This document shows positions 1 to 10,879 of a stretch of 64,000 nt of DNA, one piece after another (position 1 is the first letter of the stretch; every line of letters starts with the position of its first letter). Made by a program: the position numbers and the translations under genes. The DNA is from Charina bottae (lineage: Eukaryota; Chordata; Lepidosauria; Squamata; Charinaidae), in the NCBI GenBank assembly GCA_023362775.1, contig JALMGJ010000008.1, positions 38,118,501 to 38,182,500 on the forward strand, given 5' to 3'. Below the pieces are notes generated by a model. That model was not told where the DNA came from. It ran no database searches and saw nothing but the letters and a program-made list of their open reading frames with translations.

Positions 1-578
1 GTGTGAGACAATTCTTCACTTCAAACTCTCTTTTAGAATCATCTTTCTCCACCCCCGCCCCATCTTATTTCCTTTCATAGAGCACAACACTCTTCTGATA
101 TTAAAAGGTATTAAAAGGGTATAACCTAATCCTGACAAAATGCCAGAGATAAGATTTATTATGACTATATTTTCCCTGCCTCCTGTGAATGAAAAGACCG
201 CTTCAGGAGCAATGATATTAATATGCAACATCCTTTTCTATTACTGAACAGTAGAAGGCCTGAGGAGGGTTTCCCTGTTATTTCTTTTTATCACAATGCT
301 AATTTAATCTCTCCTAAAATCTGTCAGTCAAGATTTCTACTCACCTTAGAATTCTCTAACTAGCTCAGAGAAAGACTTCATTTTTTTTCAAGTAAGAGAG
401 GGGCACAGAATAGAAATCTATAGAGTAGGGTTATACTATCTATGGCACCAAGGTTGCCCCTCCAAAGGTTTTGAGCATGACTCTAAAATAATACTTTTTA
501 ATGTAAAACAAGGAGGAAATTGTTAGATACATAAGGAATCATGATATTGCAATTAAATTTAAATTTTGGTCTCAGACC
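1..578. other. unique intronic sequence
   Basis: AT-rich non-coding sequence. Short open frames here have no recognisable domain or splice context. I see no repeat family. Confidence 0.5.
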
Positions 579-580
579 TA

Positions 581-1337
581 CAGGTAGTCTTTGCTTAACT
601 ACCACAATTGGGACTGGAATTTCAGTTGCTAAGCAAAGCAGTCATTAAGTGAATCCAACTTGAGTTTACAACCTTTTTGCAGTGGTCATTAAGCGAATCA
701 CCGCAGGGGTTAAGCGAACCTCGTGGTTGTTAAGTGAATCATGTGGTTACCATTGATTTTGCTTGCCAGAAGCCAGCTGGGAAGGTCAAAAATTGCGATC
801 ATATGACCACAGGATGCTGCGACAGTCATAAATGCAAACTGGTTGCCAAGCATCCAAATCGTGATCAGATGACCATGGGGACACTGAGACAGTCATAAGT
901 GTGAGTACCGGTTGTAAGTCTAGAGGGGCGCAATGGCTCAGTGGTTAAGACACCAGGCTTGTCAATTGGAAGGTCGGCGGTTCGAGACCCAAGCGCCGCT
1001 TGACGGAGTGAGCTCCCGCACTCGCCCCAGCTCTTGCCAACCTAGCAATTCGAAAGCATGCAAATGCAAGTAGATAAATAGGTACCACTTCGGTGGGATG
1101 GTAACAGCGTTCCGCGTGTGTCATGCCGGCCACATGACCATGGAAGCATCTTCGGACAGCGCTGGCTCTTCGGCTAACAAACGGAGATGAGCACCGGCCC
1201 CTAGAGTCGGACACGACTGTGCAAGGGAAAACCTTACCTTTTTTTTTACCTTTTTACCGGTTGTAAGTCGGTTTCTTCAGCACCGTCTTAAGTCCAAACT
1301 GTCACTAAATGAATGGTTGTTAAGTGAGGACTACCTG
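581..1337. mobile_element. non-autonomous Tc1/mariner-type MITE, interrupted by a SINE
   Basis: The ends are inverted: CAGGTAGTC at the left and GACTACCTG at the right, flanked by TA on both sides (579-580 and 1338-1339), as expected for Tc1/mariner/pogo insertion. The interior has many diverged repeats of a 'gtt/cattaagtgaatc' motif and no transposase frame. This MITE type is, to my knowledge, common in snakes and related squamates. A Sauria SINE sits inside it, so the MITE is older. Exact superfamily (mariner or Tigger-like) is inferred from the TA duplication only. Confidence 0.75.
921..1254 (+). mobile_element. Sauria SINE (full length)
   Basis: A tRNA-derived head has an A-box-like segment (tggctcagtggttaagac) and a B-box (ggttcgagacc). 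The conserved body follows (aggtaccacttcggtggg, ggccacatgacc), then the tail agagtcggacacgact and a T-rich end. A 15-bp direct repeat, taccggttgtaagtc, flanks it at 906-920 and 1255-1269, proving insertion into the mariner MITE. The agagtcgg tail resembles the Bov-B 3' end, the presumed source of the retrotransposition enzyme. Confidence 0.9.
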
Positions 1338-1339
1338 TA

Positions 1340-3082
1340 CTCATTTTTCTGAAGCATGGCCCTTGGTCAGGTACAGCTCTCAACCTCCTCCCCCTCCCAA
1401 AAAAAGGTTGTGCGTCCCTGTTTTAGGACAAGGGTGAGAAACCAGGGATAATTCATGTGAGTCATTTCTTGAAAGTAGGGAGGACTTAATCCCTTGGTGA
1501 AATGAGCCTTTGCCAAACATGGGTTACGACATCCCTTTTCTTTATTGCTTTCTCACTTTCTGATATTGTTCCTTTTGTTTTGCTTCATTTGCCTCCTCCC
1601 AATTTAACACATTGTCAAAGGAACTATGCCAAATTAGGTGACGACTCATTCATGGCTTTAAAGTTATTATTTAATATTTAAGGTATTATCCAACTCTATC
1701 ATGCAGGGCCAAATTGTCAGGCCAAACTGAAGCTACTGGAAGTAGCCAGATTCACCCTTGAAGTGTGTTTTCTCCAATAAAGTCTGCCTAAAGATTTTAA
1801 ACATTAGAACCTGACTTGGATAAGCTTCTGTTTGAAGTGTTCTGGGAAGGGGTATCTGCCATAGTGAAGAAGGCTTCAAATCCCATAAAACTGCTTACAA
1901 TCTTGAGTAGCTGCGTTCCAAACTAAGCTTACAATGTGATGATTAACGAATGTGCCAATGTTAATATGAGCAAAAATGGTCTCAAATGTATGTCAATACA
2001 TGACAGACATGTCAATACAATACACGATCTTTATGGATGAGAACTACCATTTTAAATAAAACTTGCAAACCCAAAGGAATTTTCGAAGAGTTGACTTCAC
2101 CTGTCTATTGCTTCTGCCTTCTCCAGAAATAATCTTGACTTTGCCAAGCCAAGTTTGAAAAATTTCAGGATCATTACTCACACAGGTAGGGCTCAAGCCA
2201 ACTGCATGGTATCCAATCCCATTTGGCAGTAGTAACGTAACCATCCACATCTTGGCGTCAATGCCTTTGTGCTGTGAACTAGCCATTGATCCCTTCTGAT
2301 TTGGTTCCAAACATGACAAAGTGGAGGTGAAAGCAATATTCTTTTATGTGAAACATTAAAAAGAAAAAGAAGATGAAATGAAATGAAATGTTCAAAGCTG
2401 AACAAGGCATTATAGATACTCTCCCATTACTTCCCTACTCCAGCTCATTTTTCCAATTCAGAGTGTTACCAGCAATAACAAGTGTTCCTTCTTCAGAATG
2501 GAGAAATGCCCTAAATCAGATTCTCTGTCTTGCTTTCTGTACATTGAACTTGACCTTGCACTTAGAGAGAGAATGGCTGTCACCTTCAACGGTTTTTATG
2601 CACAGAGTCAAAAGCCATGCGGGAAAAAGGATTACAAGATAAACATTCAACAAGGAGAAGTGACTGGAATGAGAAAAAGAAGGAGCAGGTTTGCTATAGC
2701 AGACAATCGACTCCTTTCTGACCTTCAGCAAAATGAACGCTCTGCGTCTTGGCTATTTGTGCACTCAAACTGTTGCTCCCTTGGTCACAGAATATTGGGG
2801 AAGAGGGTTATATTTTTTATCCTGGCCTAGGAAGCAACTGATCAGTTAAGGAAAAGACTAGAGTATTATTCAGATGCTTATAAGAGAAAACTAGTCCTTG
2901 GTCATTTGCATCTTGTTATGTTGTAATTCCTTGCAATTTTACCCAGGAGAAAGATCCAGCTTGCTTTGAATCTATCAAGCCTTAGCTACTGTATTTGGAA
3001 CAAGGTTAAGTGAAAGTCCATCTTCCCCCAAAAGAACCTAAGATCCCCCCAATATTGCTGCTTCATGAAGTGAAGCAAATCA
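1340..3082. other. unique intronic sequence
   Basis: No recognisable repeat or exon apart from a short (aaatg)n tract near 2369-2388. The open frames at 2044-2830 overlap on both strands, lack splice context and match no family I know. Confidence 0.45.
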
Positions 3083-3090
3083 CTCCATGT

Positions 3091-3225
3091 CAGTGTTTCT
3101 CAACCTTGGCAACTTTAAGATGTGTGGACTTCAACTCCCAGAATTCCCCAGCCAGCCATGCTGGCTGGGAAATTCTGGGAGTTGAAGTCCACATGTCTTA
3201 AAGTTGCCAAGGTTGAGAAACACTG
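3091..3225. mobile_element. palindromic hAT-type MITE
   Basis: A near-perfect inverted repeat runs from cagtgtttctcaaccttggc at the left to its complement at the right, folding around the centre gccagccatgctggctgg. An 8-bp duplication with one mismatch flanks it (ctccatgt 3083-3090, cttcatgt 3226-3233), which is the hAT length. The short open frames on both strands here are products of the palindrome. Confidence 0.85.
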
Positions 3226-3339
3226 CTTCATGTACATGCGATCTGGTTGTGAATAGCTTTTCCAGAAAGATTCATCAAACACTTTCCTTTTGGCCTTTTT
3301 AGTACCTAATAAAGTGTTTTTCTTCACTTCAGTCAGAGC

Positions 3340-3475
3340 TAGGGAAGCTGCTATGTGTCTTCCAGATGTTGCTGAACATCATCCCAGCTGCTGTCACATC
3401 ATGGCCAACAGTGAAAGATGCTGTAGTTTAGCAACATCTGGAAAGCCATAAGATTCCCCCTCCCTAACTTAGGTC
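3340..3475. mobile_element. degenerate palindromic hAT-like fragment
   Basis: The arms ccagatgttgctgaa and tagcaacatctgg are inverted around a loop, and outer segments (agctagggaa, ccctccctaac) are also partly complementary. This resembles an old hAT MITE; no clean TSD is visible. Confidence 0.45.
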
Positions 3476-3698
3476 TTTCAAATAATTTGTTTCTCTCGGC
3501 TTTTCACTTTTGCTCTGGGATTGAAAAGCCTTTTTCTTCCATTGCTGTATTTGTCCTGGCTTTTGAATGTGATGGTTCTATGCCTTATTTTGTATTCAAA
3601 TGTTTATACCTTCTACTTTGATTGGGCTGAGAGGTGACTTTCAACAGCTACCTAGAAATTGAAACGGCATTTTTCTGCCCCAAGCCAATGTTCTAAAC

Positions 3699-3807
3699 CA
3701 GTGTTTCTCAACCTCAGGAACTTTACGATGTGTGGACTTCAACTCTCAGAATTCCTGGCTGGGGAAATCTGGGAATTGAAGTCCACACATGAGGTTGAGA
3801 AACACTG
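3699..3807. mobile_element. palindromic hAT-type MITE
   Basis: Same family as 3091-3225, with ends cagtgtttctcaacct and aggttgagaaacactg. The 8-bp TSD is perfect: ttctaaac at 3691-3698 and 3808-3815. Confidence 0.9.
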
Positions 3808-4162
3808 TTCTAAACCCTATCCTGCCTTGGCTCACAACCAAACATCTGAAAGCATTGCTGCTTGCAGCATGATAAGAGAGATAAAGAGTGCCCATATTTT
3901 CCAGCTCGGCTGAGGGCCTCGATATTGTTGGCTAAATCACCCCCATCCCTCCAATGGTTTCCTTCATGGTGGTGAATAGAGGAGGGATCACCTGGTATCC
4001 TACTTTCCATCTCCATTCTGCTGCTATTATGTATATTAAAAAGATAGAGCTGAAACAACCAAAGGCCACTGGGGGCAAACTCAACTGGCAATTATCCCTA
4101 GTAATTTTTGAACAAATCTGGAGGAATGTTTGAAGATGATTGCAGTAGAATCCACCTGGAAC

Positions 4163-5883
4163 AGCTTGTTGCTGTTGTTGTTCAGTCGTTAAGTCGTGTC
4201 CGACTCTTTGTGACCCCATGGACCATAGCACGCCAGGCCTTCCTGTCCTCCACTGTCTCCCGGAGTTTACTCAAATTCATGTTCATTATATCGGTGATGC
4301 TTTCTAACCATTTCATCCTCTGCCGTCCCCTTCTCCTTTTGCCCTCAGTCTTTCCCACCATCAGGGTCTTTTCCAGTGAGTCCTCTCTTCGCATTAGGTG
4401 GCCAAAGTATTTGAGCTTCAGCTTCAGCATCTGTCCTTCCAATGAGCAGTCAGGGTTGATTTCCTTTAGGATTGACTGGTTTGACCTCCTTGCAGTCCAA
4501 GGGACTCTCAAGAGTCTTCTCCAGCACCACAGTTCGAAAGCATCAATTCTTCAGCGCTCAGCCTTCCTTATGGTCCAACTCTCACAGCCATACATTACTA
4601 CTGGAAAAACCATAGCTTTAACTATACGGACCTTTGTCGGCAAGGTGATGTCTCTGCTTTTTAATATGCTGTCTAGGTTTGCCATAGCTTTCCTCCCAAG
4701 GAGCAAGCGTCTTTTAATTTCATGGCTGCAGTCACCGTCTGCGGTGATCCTGGAGCCCAAGAAAATAAAATCTGTTACTGCTTCCATTTCTTCCCCTTCT
4801 ATTTGCCAGGAAGTAATGGGACCAGATGCCATGATCTGGTTATTTAATGTTGAGTTTCAAGCCAGCTTTTGCACTCTCCCCTTTCACCCTCATCAAGAGG
4901 CTCTTTAGTTCCTCTTCACTTTCTGCCATTAGGGTGGTATTGTCTGCATATCTGACGTTGTTGATATTTCTCCCGGCAATCTTAACTCCGGCTTGTGATT
5001 CATCCAGCCCAGCATTTCTCATGATGTACTCTGCATATAAGTTAAATAAGCAGGGTGATAATATACAGCCTTGTCATACTCCTTTCCCAATTTTGAACCA
5101 GTCGGTTGTTCCATGTCCCGTTCTAACTGTTGCTTCTTGACCCACATACAGGTTTCTCAGGAGACAGGTAAGGTGGTCTGGTACAACCATCTCTTTAAGA
5201 CTTTGCCACAGTTTGTTGTGATCCACACAATCAAAGGCTTTAGCGTAGTCAATGAAGCAGAAGTAGATGTTTTTCTGGAACTCTCTTGCTTTTTCCATGA
5301 TCCAGCAAATGCTGGCAATCTGATCTCTAGTTCCTCTGCCTCTTCGAAACCCAGCTTGCACTTCTGGTAGTTCTCGGTTCACATGCTGCTGAAGCCTAGC
5401 TTGTAGGATTTTGAGCATAACCTTGCTAGCATGTGAAATGAGCGCAATTGTACGGTAGTTTGAACATTCTTTGGCATTGCCTTTCTTTGGAATTGGAACG
5501 TAAACTGACCTTTTCCAATCCTGTGGCCACTGTTGAGTTTTCCAAATTTGTTGGCATATTGAGTGCAGCACTTTAACAGCATCATCTTTTAGGATTTTAA
5601 ATAGCTCAGCTGGGATACTGTCTTCTCCGCTAGCTTTGTTGTTAGTAATGCTTCCTAAGGCCCACTTGACTTCACTCTCTAGGATGTCCGGCTCAAGGTC
5701 AGTGACCACACCATCGTATTAATCTGGGATATTAAGATCTTTCTTGTATAGTTCTTCTGTGTATTCTTGCCACCTCTTCTTAATCTCTTCTGTTTCTGTT
5801 AGGTCCCTGCCTTTTTTGTCCTTTATCATGCCCATCTTTGCACAAAACGTTCCCTTGATATCTCCGATTTTCTTGAAGAATCC
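4163..5883 (-). mobile_element. Bov-B (RTE) LINE, 3' segment with reverse transcriptase
   Basis: Read on the minus strand from 5883 to 4163, this encodes the RT and C-terminal region of a Bov-B LINE. It includes the motif-A-like FIDYAKAFDCVDHNKL (within 5074-5709), then QGCILSPCLFNLYAE and YADNTTLMAES (4840-5022), where RTE elements normally have YADD. The C-terminal block has ESWTIRKAE, VPWTARRSNQS and KLKYFGHLMRRED. A stop at 5071-5073 falls where GVRQG is expected (a CGA-to-TGA decay), and there is a one-base shift near 4835. The 3' end reads into a gttgttgttcagtcg-type tail. The element is dead. Its 5' part lies next to it in inverse orientation. Confidence 0.9.
5074..5709 (-). pseudogene. 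Bov-B reverse transcriptase fragment
   Basis: A 211-residue open stretch covers the fingers and palm of the RT. Visible blocks are SEVKWALGSITNNKASGEDS near residues 11-30, then a central RTIALISHASKVMLKIL block, AGFRRGRGTRDQI and FIDYAKAFD, which supplies a catalytic aspartate. The frame ends at an in-frame TGA just before the QG.LSP block, so the catalytic YxDD region is separated by a nonsense mutation. Methionine is not a genuine start: the natural ORF continues upstream. Confidence 0.85.
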
Positions 5884-6480
5884 CCTTCATGGATCACTGC
5901 CTTGTCGTGGCGAAGGGGCTTGCGTAACTCAATGAAGTCAGGTCAAGAAGAATAGGTCATGACGGAGAGTTCTGACAAAATGTGGTCCAAAACTGGAGGA
6001 GGGAATGGCAAACCACTCCAGTATCCTTGCCAAGAAAACCCATGGACAGTATCAAAAGGCTAAAAGATATGACGCCAGAAGATGAGCCCCTCAGGTCAGA
6101 AGGTGTCCAAAATGCTACTGGGGAAGAGCGGAGGGCAATTCCAAGTAGCTCCAGAAAGAGTGAAACGGCTGGGCCAAAGCCGAAAGGACGCTCAGTTGTG
6201 GATGTGTCTGGAAGTGGAAGGAAAGTCCGATGCTGTAAAGAACAATATTGCATAGGAACCTGGAATGTAAGATCTATGAATCAAGGTAAGCTGGAGGTGG
6301 TCAAACATGAGATGACAAGATTGAACATCGACATCTTGGGAATCAGCGAACTAAAATGGACAGGAATGGGCAAATTTAATTCAGGAGACCATTATATATA
6401 CTACTGTGGGCAAGAATCCCTTAGAAGAAATGGAGTAGCTCTCATAGTCAATAAAAGAGTGGGAAAGGCAGCTAGCAGGT
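5884..6480 (+). mobile_element. Bov-B LINE, inverted 5' segment with AP endonuclease
   Basis: The plus-strand frame at 5982-6482 encodes the start of the Bov-B endonuclease: GTWNVRSMNQGKLEVVKHEM, then DILGISELKW with the catalytic-type glutamate, and HYIYYCGQESLRRNG. It breaks off after NKRVGKA. The DNA upstream (ccttgtcgtggcgaagg at about 5902) matches the start of the Bov-B copy at 31550. Its 5' end abuts the RT segment in opposite orientation, which is the layout of a twin-primed insertion. About the middle of the element (end of endonuclease, start of RT) is missing. Confidence 0.85.
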
Positions 6481-6721
6481 AACAAATTCTAAGTAGCTGG
6501 GGAAGCTTAAATCTTTTAGGATTAAAGGATGGAGGTCTGAGGAAAGGCAGGCCCAGACAGAACTAAAGTGAGCTCCAACAGCAGACTCGCACAATCTCTC
6601 CACCTTGAATCCTTTCACAAGTTGCCAAGAAATATAATGTTTAATATAATAGAAGATGAACATTATTAGAAACATGGGTTGCAATCATATTAACTATAAT
6701 TTAATTTAATTTAAATGTAAG

Positions 6722-6935
6722 AAAGTCGGTTTGGTGTAGTGGTTAAGGCATCAGGCTACAAACCGGGAGACCGTGAGTTCTAGTCCTGCCTTAGGCACAA
6801 AGCCAGCTGGGTGACCATGGGCCAGTCACTCTCTCTCAGCCCTAGGAAGGAGGCAATGGCAAACCACTTCTGAAAAACCTTGCCAAGAAAACTGCAGGGA
6901 CTTGTTGGACACGAATGGATTAAAAAAAAATTAAA
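6722..6935 (+). mobile_element. tRNA/MIR-like SINE with RTE-type tail
   Basis: The head ggtgtagtggttaaggcatc and gagttctagtcc are tRNA-like A and B boxes. The body gtgaccatgggccagtcact is the MIR/CORE-like block. Next comes ggcaatggcaaaccact...ccttgccaagaaaac, a segment also present in the Bov-B 5' region at about 6002-6040. The tail ggacacgaatggatt with an A-tract matches the end of the RTE copy at 55340-55770. Confidence 0.8.
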
Positions 6936-9069
6936 TGTATCTTGATTTAATCAAATCCAAGTTTTGTCCTAGCCCCACCCACTTTTTGGAGGGCAATCCC
7001 CTTTTTGCTACTTAGAGGCTGAATCCGGCCTGTGACCTGAGAGAGGCTGTGCGCCCTTGGCTAATATGGTGAAGTGTACCTGCTGAGCCTTTCCTTCAAT
7101 TGAAAACTAGCAAGATTTAACACCTGAAACTATACACTTTGCCCCTGGAAGAAGAAAGGCTGGCCTATTCCCCATTAAACAGAAACGTAGATTGAGTTCT
7201 CTCAAAGACTGAGGCAGGAACCCCACAGGCAAAAGCTGTAGGAGACTGTCAAATCAAAGCCAACACACAAATTACAAATAGGACAGGAAAACCTAATGCA
7301 CACTGAAAGAGCAGATTGTATCTAAAGGACCACAGAAAAAGTTCTAGCAGAAAGTACATCGCTATACATGACTATACAAAACACCTTTCTGGGGAAATTT
7401 ATGGTGGGTAATTTCCAATTGAGTTTGTCCCCAGCAGATTCCCAGTCCACCCCTATAGCCAGATTGGAGCAAGCACACACATCACTCAGTTCAGCTAGCA
7501 AAAAATATCGTTGGATGTTTATTTATTAAACATCAGCAAACAGTTAACTGGCAAAATGAGACAAAGGCTGGGGGAAGAGAGACATGAGCAACAGGCAACA
7601 ATTTATATTATCTATATATCTATATATCACAAGGCACAGAACTTTCCAGAGCTACTGGGAACAATATTGTGGGTAATTACCATGGACAGTCCCAAAGGCA
7701 GTAGCTTTTAGTTTTTCCAGGTTTTACCCTTTTATGGACATCAGAACAGCAGAATAGAGATGGAAAATAGGATAGCAGGTGATTCCTCCTCCATTTCCAC
7801 ACCTTTAAAGAAACAATTTGGTGGACGTGTATGATGTATCGGAATCATGGATGCTATTAAGTTATTTATGTGGACATTAATGACTGAAAATAAATGCCTC
7901 CCCACCCCAAAAATCTGGTCTCTCCTTTTTCAAACTCTGAAAACATTGCAATATTTTAATACGGAAAAGTTTTTCAAAACTGAGTGCATGAGTGAATGAG
8001 AGTTACTTCTGAGTAAACACAGATCAGATTATACAAGACTCTCATTTTTAAAAGAAACAATAATCAAACATAGGGAGGAAAGATGGGATCATGGTGTGGG
8101 GATTATAACACTTTTAATAACACTTTTTTCCTACCAAAAGTGACCCCTGAATCTCTTTGTCTTCTCAACAAAAAATATACATTATGAACACTTAGAATTT
8201 TTTCCTCACATGACAACTTCTACTTTTTAAGCGACAGTTCTTAAAATGGGGGGGATCCTTCTCCATGGGCATTCATCTCCTGTGACTCCTGTCTCCATAG
8301 CTACAATTTTGATTAATGCAGATCTTAATTAGAGTTCTCCCATATCATATCTAATTGAGTCCTTAGGCTGCAGTCCAGTACTGTATACATTTATGTGACT
8401 GTAAGCCTTGTCTTAGATAAAGCTATTTTTTTTCTTTTTACCCAAAACTACCCTGCCAAAAAGCTTCTTTCATTTACATGGATAACCAGAGCTATGAGGG
8501 TTTTCCCCAACTCTCCAGTTCCATTTTGATTCATGTAATTTATGTAATTATCACATTAATTTCTATTTAACAGATCCATTAGAAGTTTTAAATTATTTTA
8601 ATTAAAACTCAGCTGAACCCAGGAAGTTGTTCTCCATTAACTCCTAACAGATGTCTTCAATGGACTTCTCTGCTAATGAATTTTCTACACAAATTAGATT
8701 AGATGGAAAGTATGTATTTTGCCAAAATAAGGGCCCTGTAAAACCTGCTTCGTCCATAAAAGACAAGCTTCTCACACAAGGACATCTGGCAAAGTGCAGC
8801 TTAATTAAAGTACAGACGCTGCACTTTTACTCAAAAGACAGTTCTTGACACTAGTGGAAGATGTGCAAATAGTGTTTAAGGGTCATAAATATTACACTGA
8901 TTGGGAACTGAATATCCTGTCAAATTATTGCCGCAGAGTGCATGCACATCCAAGTTTAAGCCTGTGGTGTTTTTACTGTTTCTGAAACTGGACTGTGAAA
9001 TCTTGGGAACCCCAGATTAATCTGCTTTCTAAGTTTTTCAAGAGGTTTCTAGCCAACTGAATGGACTTT
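6936..9069. other. mostly unique intronic sequence
   Basis: I see no exon or repeat family. A short TATC/TATA-rich tract lies at about 7605-7630. The AT-rich, homeobox-site-like stretch at about 8500-8900 has no repeat signature and might be conserved non-coding DNA; only an alignment could tell. Confidence 0.4.
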
Positions 9070-10050
9070 TAAACTTAGTGAAGGGAAGGCATTTAGAAAT
9101 GAGCAGATTATTTAAAGTTGTCTTTAAAGTGAGAATCGGCATCTTGACTTGCATCCAGCAGTCAACTGGTAACCAGTGCAATTCTCATAAATATCACTTT
9201 GGTGTAACAAGATGCACTCATAACTATGCACATCCAGTTGTAACTTCTGGATGCCTTCAAGGCATTACAATAGTCCAATAGAGAGGTGACTGAGACACAT
9301 GAGAAGGAACCTTAATCCAAGAATGGTCATTATTGGTCCACTCAATAGAGTTGTTCAAAGGCCGTCCTGGCCACAAACATCACTTGCTCCTCAAGCAGGA
9401 ACTTTAAGTCCAGGAGGATCCTGGTATCCAGCCCTTTAACTGCAAAGCATGATCAAGGTAGCAAGATTCACAGAGACTTTCTTTAATGAGTTTTAATGCC
9501 AAGAATCAGGGATTTAGATGACTGAATCTTGACAACTGAAATACAATCCCCCAGCAATCTTTTATTAGTGAATTCATTAAGGCAGGGTCTGTTTGAAGCT
9601 TATTAATTTCTTCTTCCCTGAAGCTTTTTAATTTCTTCTTCCCTGTTTGCAGAAGGAGATAAGAATCTGTTTCCTTGGTAGGTCAGTAACAACCTCTCCC
9701 ATGTGCTGATTGCATGTACATATGTTCCTCACTTCTTTCTCAGCTTAAGTGCAATTTACGGCACCGAGATTATGTACCAGTTCATCAAGAGGAGTGCAGC
9801 CCTATCTAGAACCAAAGATGGAATGTCCCTGGCCTATGTTGGCCTTGTCTTGCTACATTTGAGCCTGAGTCCGTTCCTCCTCTCACAATGTTTACAATTA
9901 GAACAGTTTATGAACTGCATCTCCTGTTTGGGTTGAGATGTATGGTTGTGCCACTGGATGAGCTCCCCCAGTGCCTTCATGTAAATATTCAATAGAGGGG
10001 ACAAGTGGGCTGAGCCTTGTGGAATCCCACAACGTTGAGACCTAATGCTC
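9070..10050 (-). mobile_element. degenerate CR1/L2-clade LINE, RT region
   Basis: On the minus strand, GIPQGSAHLSPLLNIYMK (about 10025-9975) is a recognisable RT QG.LSPLL block, and further down LLDYCNAL (about 9285-9260) is the motif typical of CR1/L2 RT C-termini. Frames are broken throughout. The order of the two motifs on one strand supports a single old insertion. Confidence 0.7.
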
Positions 10051-10464
10051 AACCTCTTTCCCCTACCTCACTGACTGGACAGTCCCATCCCTGTTGTTTT
10101 TTTATCTCTCATGAAAAGGGAGAACTTTCTTCTATGAAAACACTCCTCCAATACAAAACCAGGAGTCTATATCACGAAGAGCCTTCCTGCTTCAATACGA
10201 GCAGGCCCCGAGAATAGGGCTGGTGGCAGTGGAGCCTTGGCTGCACTCCTAACATATTTTTGCAAGGAAGATTCACATTTTTGGCAGCTTACAAAACTCC
10301 ACAAAATCTTGTAGGTCTGAAGAGACATAATACACATTAATTAGATTTTTTCATCCAGTAAACTCAAGGTTAAGAAGTGAGGGAGCTTGGACCTTGCAAG
10401 TAATGATAAGCCAAGTCCAAACTCCACAGAAATTCTGAATTAAGGTATGATTTACCCCACTTTT

Positions 10465-10800
10465 CTGTTGTCATATTTTATTTATTTATTTATTACTCAG
10501 ATTTATCACTGCCCATCTCTACAGCAGTAGACTCTGGGCAGTTTACAACAATAATATTAATATTAAAAACCTATACACTTTAAAATACAATATAATAATA
10601 AATTTAAAAAATCCAGAGGATGGTAGGATCTTAAAAAGGAGGATATCACGGGGATAACCACCCCCAGGAGGAACTATTACCTCCTTCATCCCAAGCAAGG
10701 CGGCAGAACCAGGTCTTTAAAGACTTCCGGAAGGCTAGGAGCGAGGGTGCCCACCTCACCTCTGGGGGCAAGATATTCCACAGGGCGGGTGCTATAGCAG
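10465..10800 (-). mobile_element. CR1/L2-clade LINE 3' end
   Basis: The minus strand encodes APALWNILPPEVR and LLAFRKSLKTWFCRL, the C-terminus of CR1/L2-clade ORF2. Next comes a 3' UTR with the complement of gcccagagtc and a (TTTA)n tail near 10484-10496. Confidence 0.8.
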
Positions 10801-10879
10801 AGATATAGGAACAGCAGTTTATTAGGAACAGCAGTTGAGAAGAGTTGCTGTAGCAAACATCTATTACTAGATATCTGAG

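Noticed and set aside
921..1010. tRNA-like sequence with A and B boxes
   Set aside because: It is the head of a Sauria SINE with TSD, body and tail. No tRNA gene cloverleaf ends here. The same applies to the other SINE heads.
4108..4908. A 266-codon plus-strand frame
   Set aside because: It is the antisense of the Bov-B RT/C-terminal region. The real coding motifs are on the minus strand.
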